Shown here piece by piece: positions 42,271 to 50,745 of a stretch of DNA of 50,923 nucleotides. The DNA is taken from NCBI RefSeq assembly GCF_002216005.1, contig NZ_NIQC01000020.1:1-50923 (forward strand), read 5' to 3'. The position numbers and the translations under genes are program-made. The notes below the pieces were generated by a model. The model was not told where the DNA came from. It saw nothing but the letters and a program-made list of their open reading frames with translations, and ran no database searches. The DNA comes from Natranaerobius trueperi (GTDB taxonomy: Bacteria; Bacillota; Natranaerobiia; Natranaerobiales; Natranaerobiaceae). Within the stretch, counting starts at the first letter, position 1; each line of letters starts with the position of its first letter.

Positions 42271-44634
42271 TTATACTCGCACTTCAACATCAGTTCTAAG
42301 TTTTACATTATTATGCCAGAAGTTATATTCTTCAAGTTTTTGATTGACTTTGTCGTATACAGGCTTAGTACCAGAAGGATCTTTTATAGTAACCATTAGG
42401 CAAAACTCTTGGCTCAGGTTTGTAGATTCAATCTCTGCTTTAGTTTCTATATGTTCTCTAAATAATCCATTTAAATGCAGATACCATTTTTTGTCTTTAG
42501 TTAGATACTTAACCTTATTTGAATCTGTTACCTCTGATAAATCAACTGCAAATTTCTTTACCGGATAATACTTATCCTTATACTGAATTAGCAACCTTTC
42601 TTTTAAAGCAAAATCATCGCTATTACTTTTTAGTTTCTGCTTACTATAACAACTTTCCAGAAGGATATTCTGTGACCCCTCTCTACCTATTGGATTTAAT
42701 ATATTACTTTCTGTAGTATCCCTGTCTTTTTTTGTATCAAAAGTACCCATCTTAACTTCAATATCTGATTGACAATATTCTGCTCTTTGCGAAGGTTCAA
42801 GTATCGAATCATACACAAGCGTCACAATAATTTGGCCATTATAATAACCATCATCATCAACCATGCAATCAGGCATCGGGAAATCCATAATATCTACCAA
42901 TTCTCCTTTTGATATTTCATCTCGTAGTATTAAGGTAACTTCATTAGGAGAATTATGAAGTATGCTTTTTATACTTTGAGGCCTTCCAAAACCTAGTTGG
43001 TTCACTCGCTCTACATTAGGTATTTTCAAATCTTTCGAATAACTTGCAGAGTGCACAATTAATCCTTTTAACAGTAGTGGGTCAAATTCTTCGTCCATCT
43101 CTTGATATAATCCTGCAGCTAATGCAGAAATACGCGGTGTTGAATAGCTTGTACCAATTGATTGCTGCCTGGTCCCGTCAATCCCGAAAGATTTAACTCC
43201 TGTTTTAACTAACCGTCCCTCGCCATTCAATCCAGCGTTACCGCCATAATGAACGACTTCTGGCTTGATAATATATGAGGGACCCCTTCCAATCCTCGTG
43301 AACGGAGAAGGATTATCTGTTTCAGCAAGATCATCATCAGACTGTTTATGTGCTATTGAACCAACAACAATTGACCTTACAGAATCCGCCCCTTCGTGTA
43401 CTTTACCCTTAGGGCGACCTGTCATAAAATTCTTACAATTTCCAGCGGATTTAATTATTAAGACATTATAATCATCCTGCAATGAGTCCAAAGCAATTGC
43501 AAAATCAGAAAAACTGAATTCATCAACAGTTCTAGTTATACTTATAGATAAATTCCATACTTTAACATCCTTATGGTATTTTTGTATTACTTCCTGAATA
43601 TTTCTAATAAGTTCATCTTCACTTATTTCTTCCTTCTCAGTATCAGGAAAAACACAAGCATCTAGTATCTTAACACCATCTAATCCCACCCACTCCTTAC
43701 CTTCGAGCTTATCTCCGTACAAAACAACACCAGATACAAATGTACCATGAGTCTTTTTGATATATTCTTCTGGGTAAGCTGACCACCTTTCTCCATATAT
43801 CCAAGGCTTAAGATGGGGGATTTCTGCTATTCCATTGTCCAAAATACCAACATTAACGTAATTTTTTCCTTCTTGGGGTTCTAAAACATCTATCTCATCA
43901 TCGTCTGCATCCATATCTAGAGTCACTTTATACTTGGGCATTGGTTCTATCGAAAAAATAGCCTCAAAAGACTCATCTTTTTTCAACATTTCTAAAGTAT
44001 CTGTATCTACCGATTTAAGGTTATATATAATGTAGTCTTGAGTATATTTCGTTTTAACGAAGTCTAATTTAAGTTCAGCTATTGACTTCTCAAAATACTT
44101 CTGTACAGAAACATTTTGTTCATAATTCTGATAATTAACTAACTTAACTTTATAATCCACTGGCTCCTTTTTATTAGTCTCAGTAATAAAAGGAGTAAAT
44201 TCTTCAATATCATCTATACAAGAAAGTGCATACGCATATCTATCTGTATTTTTTAATCTTTTGATAATAGCATCTGTAGCCCTAGAATCACCCAACTTAA
44301 CAACCAATTCATCAGAATCAGCAAGCCCGAGTACATTATTGTCACTACTGGTTCTAAACAAATCAGTCACTTTGCGTCTATGCGTTTTAGCAGTTGCTTC
44401 ATCTATAATCCTTGTCTTAATAGTGAGTGGTATCAATGAATTGGTTCTTTCTTTTTTAAGTACTTCTTCTTTGAATCTTTCAACAGTACTAACAAAAGCT
44501 TTTGATTTTAAAGCTAGTTTTTCTTCATCAAGAACCCATTTTGGTAGATCCCTAGACCCACCAGGTTCAACACGCTGATTATCAACCTCTCTTTTAGCAA
44601 AAAATTTAATGGGTAATCTTTCATTATTCTTCAT
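42271..44634 (-). CDS. S8 family subtilisin-like serine protease, defence-associated
   Basis: This 787-aa protein has the full subtilase triad: D266 (VGILDNG), H296 (THGTFVSG) and S496 (GTSYSTPRISA), plus oxyanion N399 (IKSAGN). The N-terminal ~240 residues are a prodomain-like or sensor region, and the last ~200 form a beta-rich domain. There is no signal peptide, so it acts in the cytoplasm. It follows the AAA+ ATPase by 16 bases; the pair resembles the ATPase/S8-peptidase pairs annotated as anti-phage proteins (I recall IteA/IteS, unverified). GAGGGGGGAT lies before ATG 44634. It likely cleaves a phage or host protein, or activates a partner, when triggered (inference). Confidence 0.87.
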   Translation of the reverse strand: MKNNERLPIKFFAKREVDNQRVEPGGSRDLPKWVLDEEKLALKSKAFVSTVERFKEEVLKKERTNSLIPLTIKTRIIDEATAKTHRRKVTDLFRTSSDNNVLGLADSDELVVKLGDSRATDAIIKRLKNTDRYAYALSCIDDIEEFTPFITETNKKEPVDYKVKLVNYQNYEQNVSVQKYFEKSIAELKLDFVKTKYTQDYIIYNLKSVDTDTLEMLKKDESFEAIFSIEPMPKYKVTLDMDADDDEIDVLEPQEGKNYVNVGILDNGIAEIPHLKPWIYGERWSAYPEEYIKKTHGTFVSGVVLYGDKLEGKEWVGLDGVKILDACVFPDTEKEEISEDELIRNIQEVIQKYHKDVKVWNLSISITRTVDEFSFSDFAIALDSLQDDYNVLIIKSAGNCKNFMTGRPKGKVHEGADSVRSIVVGSIAHKQSDDDLAETDNPSPFTRIGRGPSYIIKPEVVHYGGNAGLNGEGRLVKTGVKSFGIDGTRQQSIGTSYSTPRISALAAGLYQEMDEEFDPLLLKGLIVHSASYSKDLKIPNVERVNQLGFGRPQSIKSILHNSPNEVTLILRDEISKGELVDIMDFPMPDCMVDDDGYYNGQIIVTLVYDSILEPSQRAEYCQSDIEVKMGTFDTKKDRDTTESNILNPIGREGSQNILLESCYSKQKLKSNSDDFALKERLLIQYKDKYYPVKKFAVDLSEVTDSNKVKYLTKDKKWYLHLNGLFREHIETKAEIESTNLSQEFCLMVTIKDPSGTKPVYDKVNQKLEEYNFWHNNVKLRTDVEVRV

Positions 44635-44650
44635 TAAATCCCCCCTCGTA

Positions 44651-45745
44651 TCATTCCACTAATTTAGAAACTTCCCGTACTTTTCGTAGTGAGTAGGAAA
44701 AATTCTCATTTACTTCTTTGTGTGTTACACCATACTGCAATAAAAACTTAATAAATTCATTTTCACTTACAATTCTATGGTTTTTATATAGATAGATTTC
44801 ATTAAGTATATCACAGTTGTTAACAGATTCTTTTTTGTTTATAATTGCTTTTTTGATTGCATTATTAATAACAGTCTTTACATCTGCATGGCTCATACCT
44901 TCAAACGCATCAGTCAACCACTTCAGTTTCTTTTTACTGTTAACAACAGTACTGTTTAAATACTCTTTATAAGATTTAATTAGTGACATTATTTCATTTT
45001 TATCGGGTCTATCCATATTGATAATTTTAGAAAATCTTCTCCAAATAGCTGGATCAAGTAGCTCATGATGATTAGTGGCAGCTATTAAAACACTGTTTTC
45101 ATTGAAATTGTCTATATTTTGAATCAAACTATTAACTACCCTTTTAAGTTCTCCTAACTCATAGCTATCGTTACGAAGCTTTGCTACAACATCAAATTCA
45201 TCTAACAATAAAATACAATCCCTCTTAGAAGCATAATTAAATATCTTTCTGATGTTCTTAGATGTACTACCCAATAATGAAGAAACCAAGCCATCTAATC
45301 GAACTATGACTAGTGGTAACCCTGTTCTATAAGATATGTACCTAGCTAAAGTGGTTTTACCACACCCCGGTGGTCCATATAATAATAACGAATTAATCAT
45401 TTCAATCCCTGCTCGCAATATTTCGTCTCTATTTTGATAGCTCTTAATAAATTCATCAATTTCTTCCTCAATAAAAGGTTTTAACACCGGTTCATCAGTT
45501 AAGGTCTCTGGATAAAAAATATCAACCATATCCATGCGGCTTTCAGTATCCACTGGTTTGGTTGAAAAATCATCTAAAGATGCCATCCTTGTTTTTTTAT
45601 TAGTTAAAAGCGTACGTATTTTCTTAGAAAGAGACGCATCTCCATCCTTTTCTAAATTATCAGCCAAAACTTGAGCATAATTAAATACCTTCTCTTTATC
45701 TCCTATTACTCCACCCTCAATAATTTTAACAATTTCTGTATACAT
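44651..45745 (-). CDS. AAA+ ATPase, first gene of the protease array
   Basis: This 364-aa protein has a helical N-terminal ~100 residues, then an AAA+ module. Walker A is GPPGCGKTT (124-132), Walker B is CILLLDEFD (177-185), sensor 1 is AATN (222-225) and arginine fingers lie in WRRF (R236, R237). A helical lid follows. The sequence is of the FtsH/Cdc48-like 'classic' AAA type. Start: ATG 45745, six bases after GAGGTG; the ATG two codons earlier touches the ribosome site. A promoter candidate lies at 45768-45796. It is predicted to unfold, sense or present a substrate to the S8 protease encoded just downstream. Confidence 0.88.
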   Translation of the reverse strand: MYTEIVKIIEGGVIGDKEKVFNYAQVLADNLEKDGDASLSKKIRTLLTNKKTRMASLDDFSTKPVDTESRMDMVDIFYPETLTDEPVLKPFIEEEIDEFIKSYQNRDEILRAGIEMINSLLLYGPPGCGKTTLARYISYRTGLPLVIVRLDGLVSSLLGSTSKNIRKIFNYASKRDCILLLDEFDVVAKLRNDSYELGELKRVVNSLIQNIDNFNENSVLIAATNHHELLDPAIWRRFSKIINMDRPDKNEIMSLIKSYKEYLNSTVVNSKKKLKWLTDAFEGMSHADVKTVINNAIKKAIINKKESVNNCDILNEIYLYKNHRIVSENEFIKFLLQYGVTHKEVNENFSYSLRKVREVSKLVE

Positions 45746-45767
45746 TACCATCACCTCAGATAATACA

Positions 45768-45796
45768 ATAATATCATAAGCAAAAGCACAATGCAA
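45768..45796 (-). promoter_or_regulatory. Candidate promoter of the AAA+/S8 array
   Basis: Minus strand TTGCAT (45796-45791), 17 bases, TATTAT (45773-45768). The -10 is good and the -35 is weak. It suggests the array is transcribed separately from the XPB pair upstream. Confidence 0.4.
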
Positions 45797-45931
45797 CGAT
45801 GCGTTACTATTTAGGTATTTATTGTTATTATAATTGTATTTATGTTATTGTTTCTGGGTTTTTCGTTGACTATCAAAATTAAATGATGATCTGTGCTTAT
45901 AAACACCAGAACTAGAGCAAATTTCAATTCA

Positions 45932-47083
45932 TTATGTTCTTAAAAACTCACTTAATTCATAGTCTACCACCTGCGGCATATAGACACTTTTAAGCTTAAG
46001 TTCTCGAATAAAAGTTCGGTAGCTTTCCTGGTCATTTTCAATAAATTCTTCATTCAAATTAGTAGGTTCGATATCAAATACCAAAAAATAATCATTTTCT
46101 TTTAATTTCCCGTACATATCTAGTAATGCTATAAGATTAGGGTCAAAGTCATGAGGAATAAGTACCTCAAAATCAGCTGATATTAAAACGCATTCATTAT
46201 ACCAATAATCAGGATATATTCTATTGATATAATACCACCCCTCCGGAGTAAGCTTTACATAATAATTTTCATCTATTTCCTTAAATCTTATAAGTCCTAA
46301 CTTTTCAATTGCCTCCTTTGTCTTAAGTATATCTTCTTCTATAATAACCCTTATATCAATCCAATCTTCAAAATTTATTTGGAGTTTTGATAATGCAGAT
46401 ACCATTTTTAATACTTTTATATTTTTAGAATCTAACCACCTATACAATAACTCAAATTTAGTAAAGTTGTCTTTTTTTACCCATTTCTTAAATTCTACTT
46501 TATTTATCACCATATCTTTCTCAACCCAATATACAATACCTTGATTCTCTAAAAAATCGATTAATAGCTTTAGAAAGGTTCCTTGTAAATGTCTATACGC
46601 TTCTTTATATTCCGCGTTCAAGCTAGGTTTCAAACCATTATTTTTGAGTTTTTTGATTTTAATTTCATCTCGTTGAATTAGACCTGTTAATAAAATCAAA
46701 TTCATAAAAGGGGTTTGCCTTACTTCCCACTCTCTACTATATTTCTTCCTAATTTTATGGTACAAACAATCCTTAAGTAGTTCTTTGATATCTTCAGGAA
46801 CTAGCATTTCTTGATAGACTAATCCTTTTTTGCGTAAAACAGATAATGACTGGCTATCCGAGCAGAAATTAAAATACACCAGTTGTGTAAGAGCTATATT
46901 ACATGTTTTCTCCATCTTTTCTATCATTTTGTTTAAATAATCTAAGCTAGTTAAATTTTCAATAATCTTTTTTTCTAGAAATTTTCTACCAGTACCATTA
47001 AAAACACTTACTCCTCTTAATTCCCGACCAATTTCTTTTAATTCATCTAAAGTCAGACCTTTAAGAAACTCCCTTAACTTCAA
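45932..47083 (-). CDS. Helicase partner with Helicase_C_3-like winged-helix domain
   Basis: This 383-aa protein has an N-terminal helical region. In the last ~120 residues, LTPEGWYYINRIYP is followed by CVLISADFEVLIPHDFDPNL and DYFLVFDIEPTNLNEEF. The block 'x-D-F-E-V-L-I-P...' is characteristic of the domain found N-terminally in bacterial XPB-like helicases (Helicase_C_3, sometimes called the XPB-associated domain). Here it is a separate protein encoded directly after the helicase, overlapping it by 4 bases. The start is TTG 47083 with AAAGGGGGG upstream. It likely forms a complex with the helicase. Confidence 0.6.
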   Translation of the reverse strand: MKLREFLKGLTLDELKEIGRELRGVSVFNGTGRKFLEKKIIENLTSLDYLNKMIEKMEKTCNIALTQLVYFNFCSDSQSLSVLRKKGLVYQEMLVPEDIKELLKDCLYHKIRKKYSREWEVRQTPFMNLILLTGLIQRDEIKIKKLKNNGLKPSLNAEYKEAYRHLQGTFLKLLIDFLENQGIVYWVEKDMVINKVEFKKWVKKDNFTKFELLYRWLDSKNIKVLKMVSALSKLQINFEDWIDIRVIIEEDILKTKEAIEKLGLIRFKEIDENYYVKLTPEGWYYINRIYPDYWYNECVLISADFEVLIPHDFDPNLIALLDMYGKLKENDYFLVFDIEPTNLNEEFIENDQESYRTFIRELKLKSVYMPQVVDYELSEFLRT

Positions 47084-48753
47084 AAATTTAACCCCCCTTT
47101 AGTTAAATCTCTTGAATCTAGTATTTTAAACCTATACCCATAATTTATTAAACTTTTACGTCTGTTTTTATAATCACTTTCTTCAATGGTTCTTGTAGAA
47201 ATTATGGAGAAAAACCAGCCATCTTTATCCCTTTTGTCTACTTCCATTAGTTTTCCTAATCTTAAATACTCTTCCCTAGCTGACCCCCCATGATAAGAAA
47301 TAGAAATCATCACATCTAAATTTCTCAGATTAACTTGTTCACCTACTTGTGTATGAATTAAACAATCAATATCTCCATTATTAAATCTTTTAACTATTTC
47401 CTTTCTGATGTTCGGTTCAATTTCCCCAGTTATATAGTTTAAATGATAATTATCCCCTATTTGTTTGGCTATATCTTTATAATATGAAGCTATCGCCGTT
47501 CTTTTCTGTGGTCTTATCAGGTGAGCAAAAACATCTGTTTTTTTATCGTTTTTAGCTGCAATTTGTCTCAGAACTCCATTATCGTTACTATATACTTTAA
47601 AATACTTATAGTTTTCCTTGTCTTTTTCAGATAAAGGCACTTTTACCTCTCTACACTCTATATTGCTTAAATACCCTTCCTGTCTCAATGTCTGTGGTAG
47701 TATCTCATACCACTTAGGACCTATTAACGCATATAAAAAAGATCCTTTTTTATCACTCCTAGCAAGTGTTGCCGCTAAAGCAAGTTTATATTTCGAGGAT
47801 ATGTCTGAAGTTCTTTGATACTTAGGGGCAGGTAATTTATGGGCATCATCATAGATAACTAGTCCCCATTCTTGTTTATCCAAGTAATCAATCCGCTGTT
47901 CTTCTGAGGTGAGGTACCGATAAGTAGTTATCGTTATAGGCTCTAGGTTTTTTTGGTCATTATTATAAAAACTAATACTTCCTTCGGATAAATCAGTTTT
48001 ATCTAAAAGTTCATTTTTCCAACTTGCAGCACTATCATCATTCTCAGTAATTATCAAGGTATTTTTTTTCAATTTTTCAATCACTTTTAAACCTACAAAT
48101 GTTTTTCCTGACCTGGGAGGCATTATAATTACCCCACCACCTCCAGTTTTATCTTTATTATTCAAAAATGAGTTAACTGCTTGTAATTGATAATCTCTAA
48201 ATTTAAAATCTATACCACTTCTAGTTGTTTTGAGAAATTTTATGTCTAGTTTCTTACCCCTCTCATTAGTTGTATCAATTGCGAATAATTCTAATTTAAA
48301 TAGTTGCTTTTTTAATGTTACTTTCTCTGAAATGTCAAATAATAACGTGCATTCATTCGGTCTGTTAATCATTTTTCCCTTAATTTTTTTGTCTCTTAAT
48401 ACTTTTTCAATTATTTCCGGCCTTACAGCTTGTAACATTAAATAATCCCTACTTTGAAATAATTCTAGACTTTTATATTGCCTAACAGTTTCTATAATCC
48501 TCGACTCTAAGGCTCTATCTAATACGTTACATGAGTTGTCTTTTAAAAAAGACAATATATCTTCTGATTTATAACCTTTTGCCGCAGCTGACCATAACGC
48601 ATACGGAGATAGCTCAAAAGTAGATACCCCTTCTGGTAATTTAACCATATCTGCAAAATCAGTTAACACCTGAGCAACTTTATAGTGATTATCAATGTTT
48701 TTAACTAAAAAGATCTTACCATCATTATGAATTATTAAAGGATTAAAATACAA
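47080..48753 (-). CDS. XPB-like superfamily 2 helicase
   Basis: This 557-aa protein has an N-terminal ~180 residues including a damage-recognition-like region, then the helicase core. Motif Q/I covers FRDYQLQAV and PPRSGKT (213-219), motif Ia-like segments follow, motif II is YDDAH (301-305) and motif III is ALAATLARSD (325-334). A second RecA domain has GEIEPNIRKEIVKRFNNGDI and the LRNLDVMISISYHGGSARE region. The LTATLxRxD type of motif III identifies XPB relatives, which unwind DNA by translocation. Motif II has Asp-Asp where most helicases have Asp-Glu, which may reduce ATP hydrolysis. The start is TTG 48753 after GGAGGGGG. It is the first gene of a two-gene operon. Confidence 0.85.
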   Translation of the reverse strand: MYFNPLIIHNDGKIFLVKNIDNHYKVAQVLTDFADMVKLPEGVSTFELSPYALWSAAAKGYKSEDILSFLKDNSCNVLDRALESRIIETVRQYKSLELFQSRDYLMLQAVRPEIIEKVLRDKKIKGKMINRPNECTLLFDISEKVTLKKQLFKLELFAIDTTNERGKKLDIKFLKTTRSGIDFKFRDYQLQAVNSFLNNKDKTGGGGVIIMPPRSGKTFVGLKVIEKLKKNTLIITENDDSAASWKNELLDKTDLSEGSISFYNNDQKNLEPITITTYRYLTSEEQRIDYLDKQEWGLVIYDDAHKLPAPKYQRTSDISSKYKLALAATLARSDKKGSFLYALIGPKWYEILPQTLRQEGYLSNIECREVKVPLSEKDKENYKYFKVYSNDNGVLRQIAAKNDKKTDVFAHLIRPQKRTAIASYYKDIAKQIGDNYHLNYITGEIEPNIRKEIVKRFNNGDIDCLIHTQVGEQVNLRNLDVMISISYHGGSAREEYLRLGKLMEVDKRDKDGWFFSIISTRTIEESDYKNRRKSLINYGYRFKILDSRDLTKGGLNF

Positions 48754-48847
48754 TTTCTTACCCCCTCCTTTTCAACTTCTTTCCGTATACATATGCTTGT
48801 TTCTAAATTAATAAAGATTGTCCATTCAAATTTTATAGTTGATCAAC

Positions 48848-48879
48848 AAAAAACTCACCACTTAGGTGAGCTTTTTTAC
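48848..48879 (-). terminator. Terminator between dGTPase and helicase genes
   Basis: Minus strand AAAAAAGCTCACC / GGTGAGTTTTTT with a 5-base loop and T-tract, about 75 bases past the dGTPase stop codon. Confidence 0.82.
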
Positions 48880-48955
48880 TAGCAATACATTTTAAACTTC
48901 TGAATACCAAGGTTCTTGTAACCCAAACTCTTCTCTATACTATAATACCAAATTA

Positions 48956-50488
48956 TTAGAATCCATTATTCACCATACCTTGCCAGTTCGAATCTGTTCC
49001 ATAAAGAATATTGTACTGTTTTATAGCAAAATGATCTGTCATCCCCGCTATATAATCGGTAATTGTTCTCAATAAACAAACACAATATTCAGGAGCTTTT
49101 TCTTTATGAAGCTTGTTTAGCACAATCCTAATATCGCCCGGCTGATCGATATTTTTCCCCAGTGACTTTATAGCACTTTCAAGCTTTTTAGAAGCATCAT
49201 TATGGGAATTTAACTCCCCATCATTAATAATCTTCTGTAAATTTTTAAATAAAGTTATTATTGTGCTATCAGGTAATTGTCGAGGATTTGTAGTATAAGC
49301 TTTTATTAATTGTCTTAATAAAAAGTCTGACTTTCCATCCATTTTCTGAGCAAGATGAGAGTTTATAATTCTACTAAACAGATAATCACGAAGCGATTTA
49401 TCTCTTGCAGCAAGTTCTTTATCGTAATTGATTCTTTCTTTTTCTTCAGTAATGTCTAGTTTTTTTCGAATTTCCTTGAAGTATTTCCCTGAACCAATCC
49501 TTTTATCGCTTTGAAATTGTCGTAAATTTTTTTCTGACTCATTAATAAGATTTGTTGTTAAAAAATCAACTATGAATTTACTTAATAAAGGCAGGTAGTA
49601 TGTTTTTTCTTCTTTATCTTTAATAGATTCAATTAGTTCTTTATGATAATCACTTTTATCTATATAGTCCTTAAATTCATGTTCAATTTTCTCTACTAAT
49701 TCATCTTTCTTTAGTATACCTGCTTCTATGCCATCTTCAATATCATGGTGCCGTTGTGCTATTTCATCAGCCATATCAACCACAAACGCTTCATATGACC
49801 AATTTTGTGAATCAGGTAAATCAGATCCATATTTATTATAAAAATCTAATTTATGTTCACCTTTGTTTGGGCAAGTTTTATCTTTATGCCTATAACCGCA
49901 TTTCAGTTCTTCTACCCCTTCATTGGTTTCTTCTTTATCAACGTAATCACACTTTTTAGCATCTCTCTTAGTATGATTTAAAATCCCCCATAAAGTAAAA
50001 TAAGTAAGATTCAACCCTCCACCTTCATAGTTCTCATTCAATTTTTCTAAAGAAGATGCTACCCTAATACCCTGCCAATTATGTTTAAAACCTTTTTCAG
50101 CATCCGGTAAATTAGTATCTAAATCATTTAGTTCGTAACAACCATTCATTAATAAGTTTAGAAATCTCTCACCTACATGACCGAAAGGGGTATGTCCAAC
50201 ATCATGTCCTAATGCTATTGCCTCAGTTAACTCAGTATTTAAACCTAACCTTTCACTAATAGTACGTGCAATCTGCGCTACTTCAATTGTATGAGTTAAT
50301 CTAGTTCTACAATGATCGTCAAATCCTACTACAAACACTTGGGTTTTTCCACTAAGTCTTCTAAACTCTTTAGAGTACATAATACGATCTCGATCTCTAG
50401 CGAAATTACTTCGAAATTCATGTGGCCTATCATCATACTTTCTAGTCGCCCATTCATCCTGCACAGCCAAACAACTAAATTTCTTCAT
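48956..50488 (-). CDS. dGTPase-family HD-domain dNTP triphosphohydrolase
   Basis: This 510-aa enzyme of the Dgt family converts dGTP (and perhaps other dNTPs) to deoxynucleoside and tripolyphosphate. N-terminal RDRDRIMYSKEFRRLSGKTQ is the family signature. The HD metal site comprises H66 (RLTHT), H95-D96 (GHDVGHT), and later VVDMADEIAQRHHDI. The length is normal for Dgt. Residues 180-212 include C180, C197, H201, C206 and H212, a Cys/His cluster that could bind zinc. Several bacterial dGTPases block phages by draining dNTPs, consistent with this neighbourhood. ATG 50488 is preceded by AAGGAGAG. A terminator separates it from the helicase, so it is transcribed independently. Confidence 0.92.
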   Translation of the reverse strand: MKKFSCLAVQDEWATRKYDDRPHEFRSNFARDRDRIMYSKEFRRLSGKTQVFVVGFDDHCRTRLTHTIEVAQIARTISERLGLNTELTEAIALGHDVGHTPFGHVGERFLNLLMNGCYELNDLDTNLPDAEKGFKHNWQGIRVASSLEKLNENYEGGGLNLTYFTLWGILNHTKRDAKKCDYVDKEETNEGVEELKCGYRHKDKTCPNKGEHKLDFYNKYGSDLPDSQNWSYEAFVVDMADEIAQRHHDIEDGIEAGILKKDELVEKIEHEFKDYIDKSDYHKELIESIKDKEEKTYYLPLLSKFIVDFLTTNLINESEKNLRQFQSDKRIGSGKYFKEIRKKLDITEEKERINYDKELAARDKSLRDYLFSRIINSHLAQKMDGKSDFLLRQLIKAYTTNPRQLPDSTIITLFKNLQKIINDGELNSHNDASKKLESAIKSLGKNIDQPGDIRIVLNKLHKEKAPEYCVCLLRTITDYIAGMTDHFAIKQYNILYGTDSNWQGMVNNGF

Positions 50489-50539
50489 TAAAACTCTCCT
50501 TGTCTGTTATAGTTATTTATAGAAGGGCAGGAAAGCCCC

Positions 50540-50745
50540 TCTTGGATCACGTAATAATAAAGTAAAGGTGGCCATCCGGGGAAAGACTAAACACTCCTAG
50601 TCAGTACGACTGCTTTTGAAAGAAATGTCTTCCCCGGATACCATAAGTAGCAGTTACGGACTATAGAGAAGTTGTGCCTCAAGCACTGATGCTAGACAAG
50701 GCTTACCTCTGCTACTAAATACCATCACCTTAAGGAGGTCTTAGA
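50540..50745 (+). ncRNA. Candidate bridge RNA in the IS110 left end
   Basis: The region before the IS110 transposase is non-coding and folds into two clear stems. ATCCGGGGAAAGAC (50574-50587) pairs with GTCTTCCCCGGAT (50627-50639), and AGTAGCAG (50646-50653) pairs with CTGCTACT (50709-50716). Each encloses a large internal loop (about 40-55 bases). IS110 elements encode a bridge RNA with target- and donor-binding loops at this position, so the layout fits. The RNA ends are not known. A small GGGC/GCCC hairpin at 50521-50540 lies outside. Confidence 0.6.
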
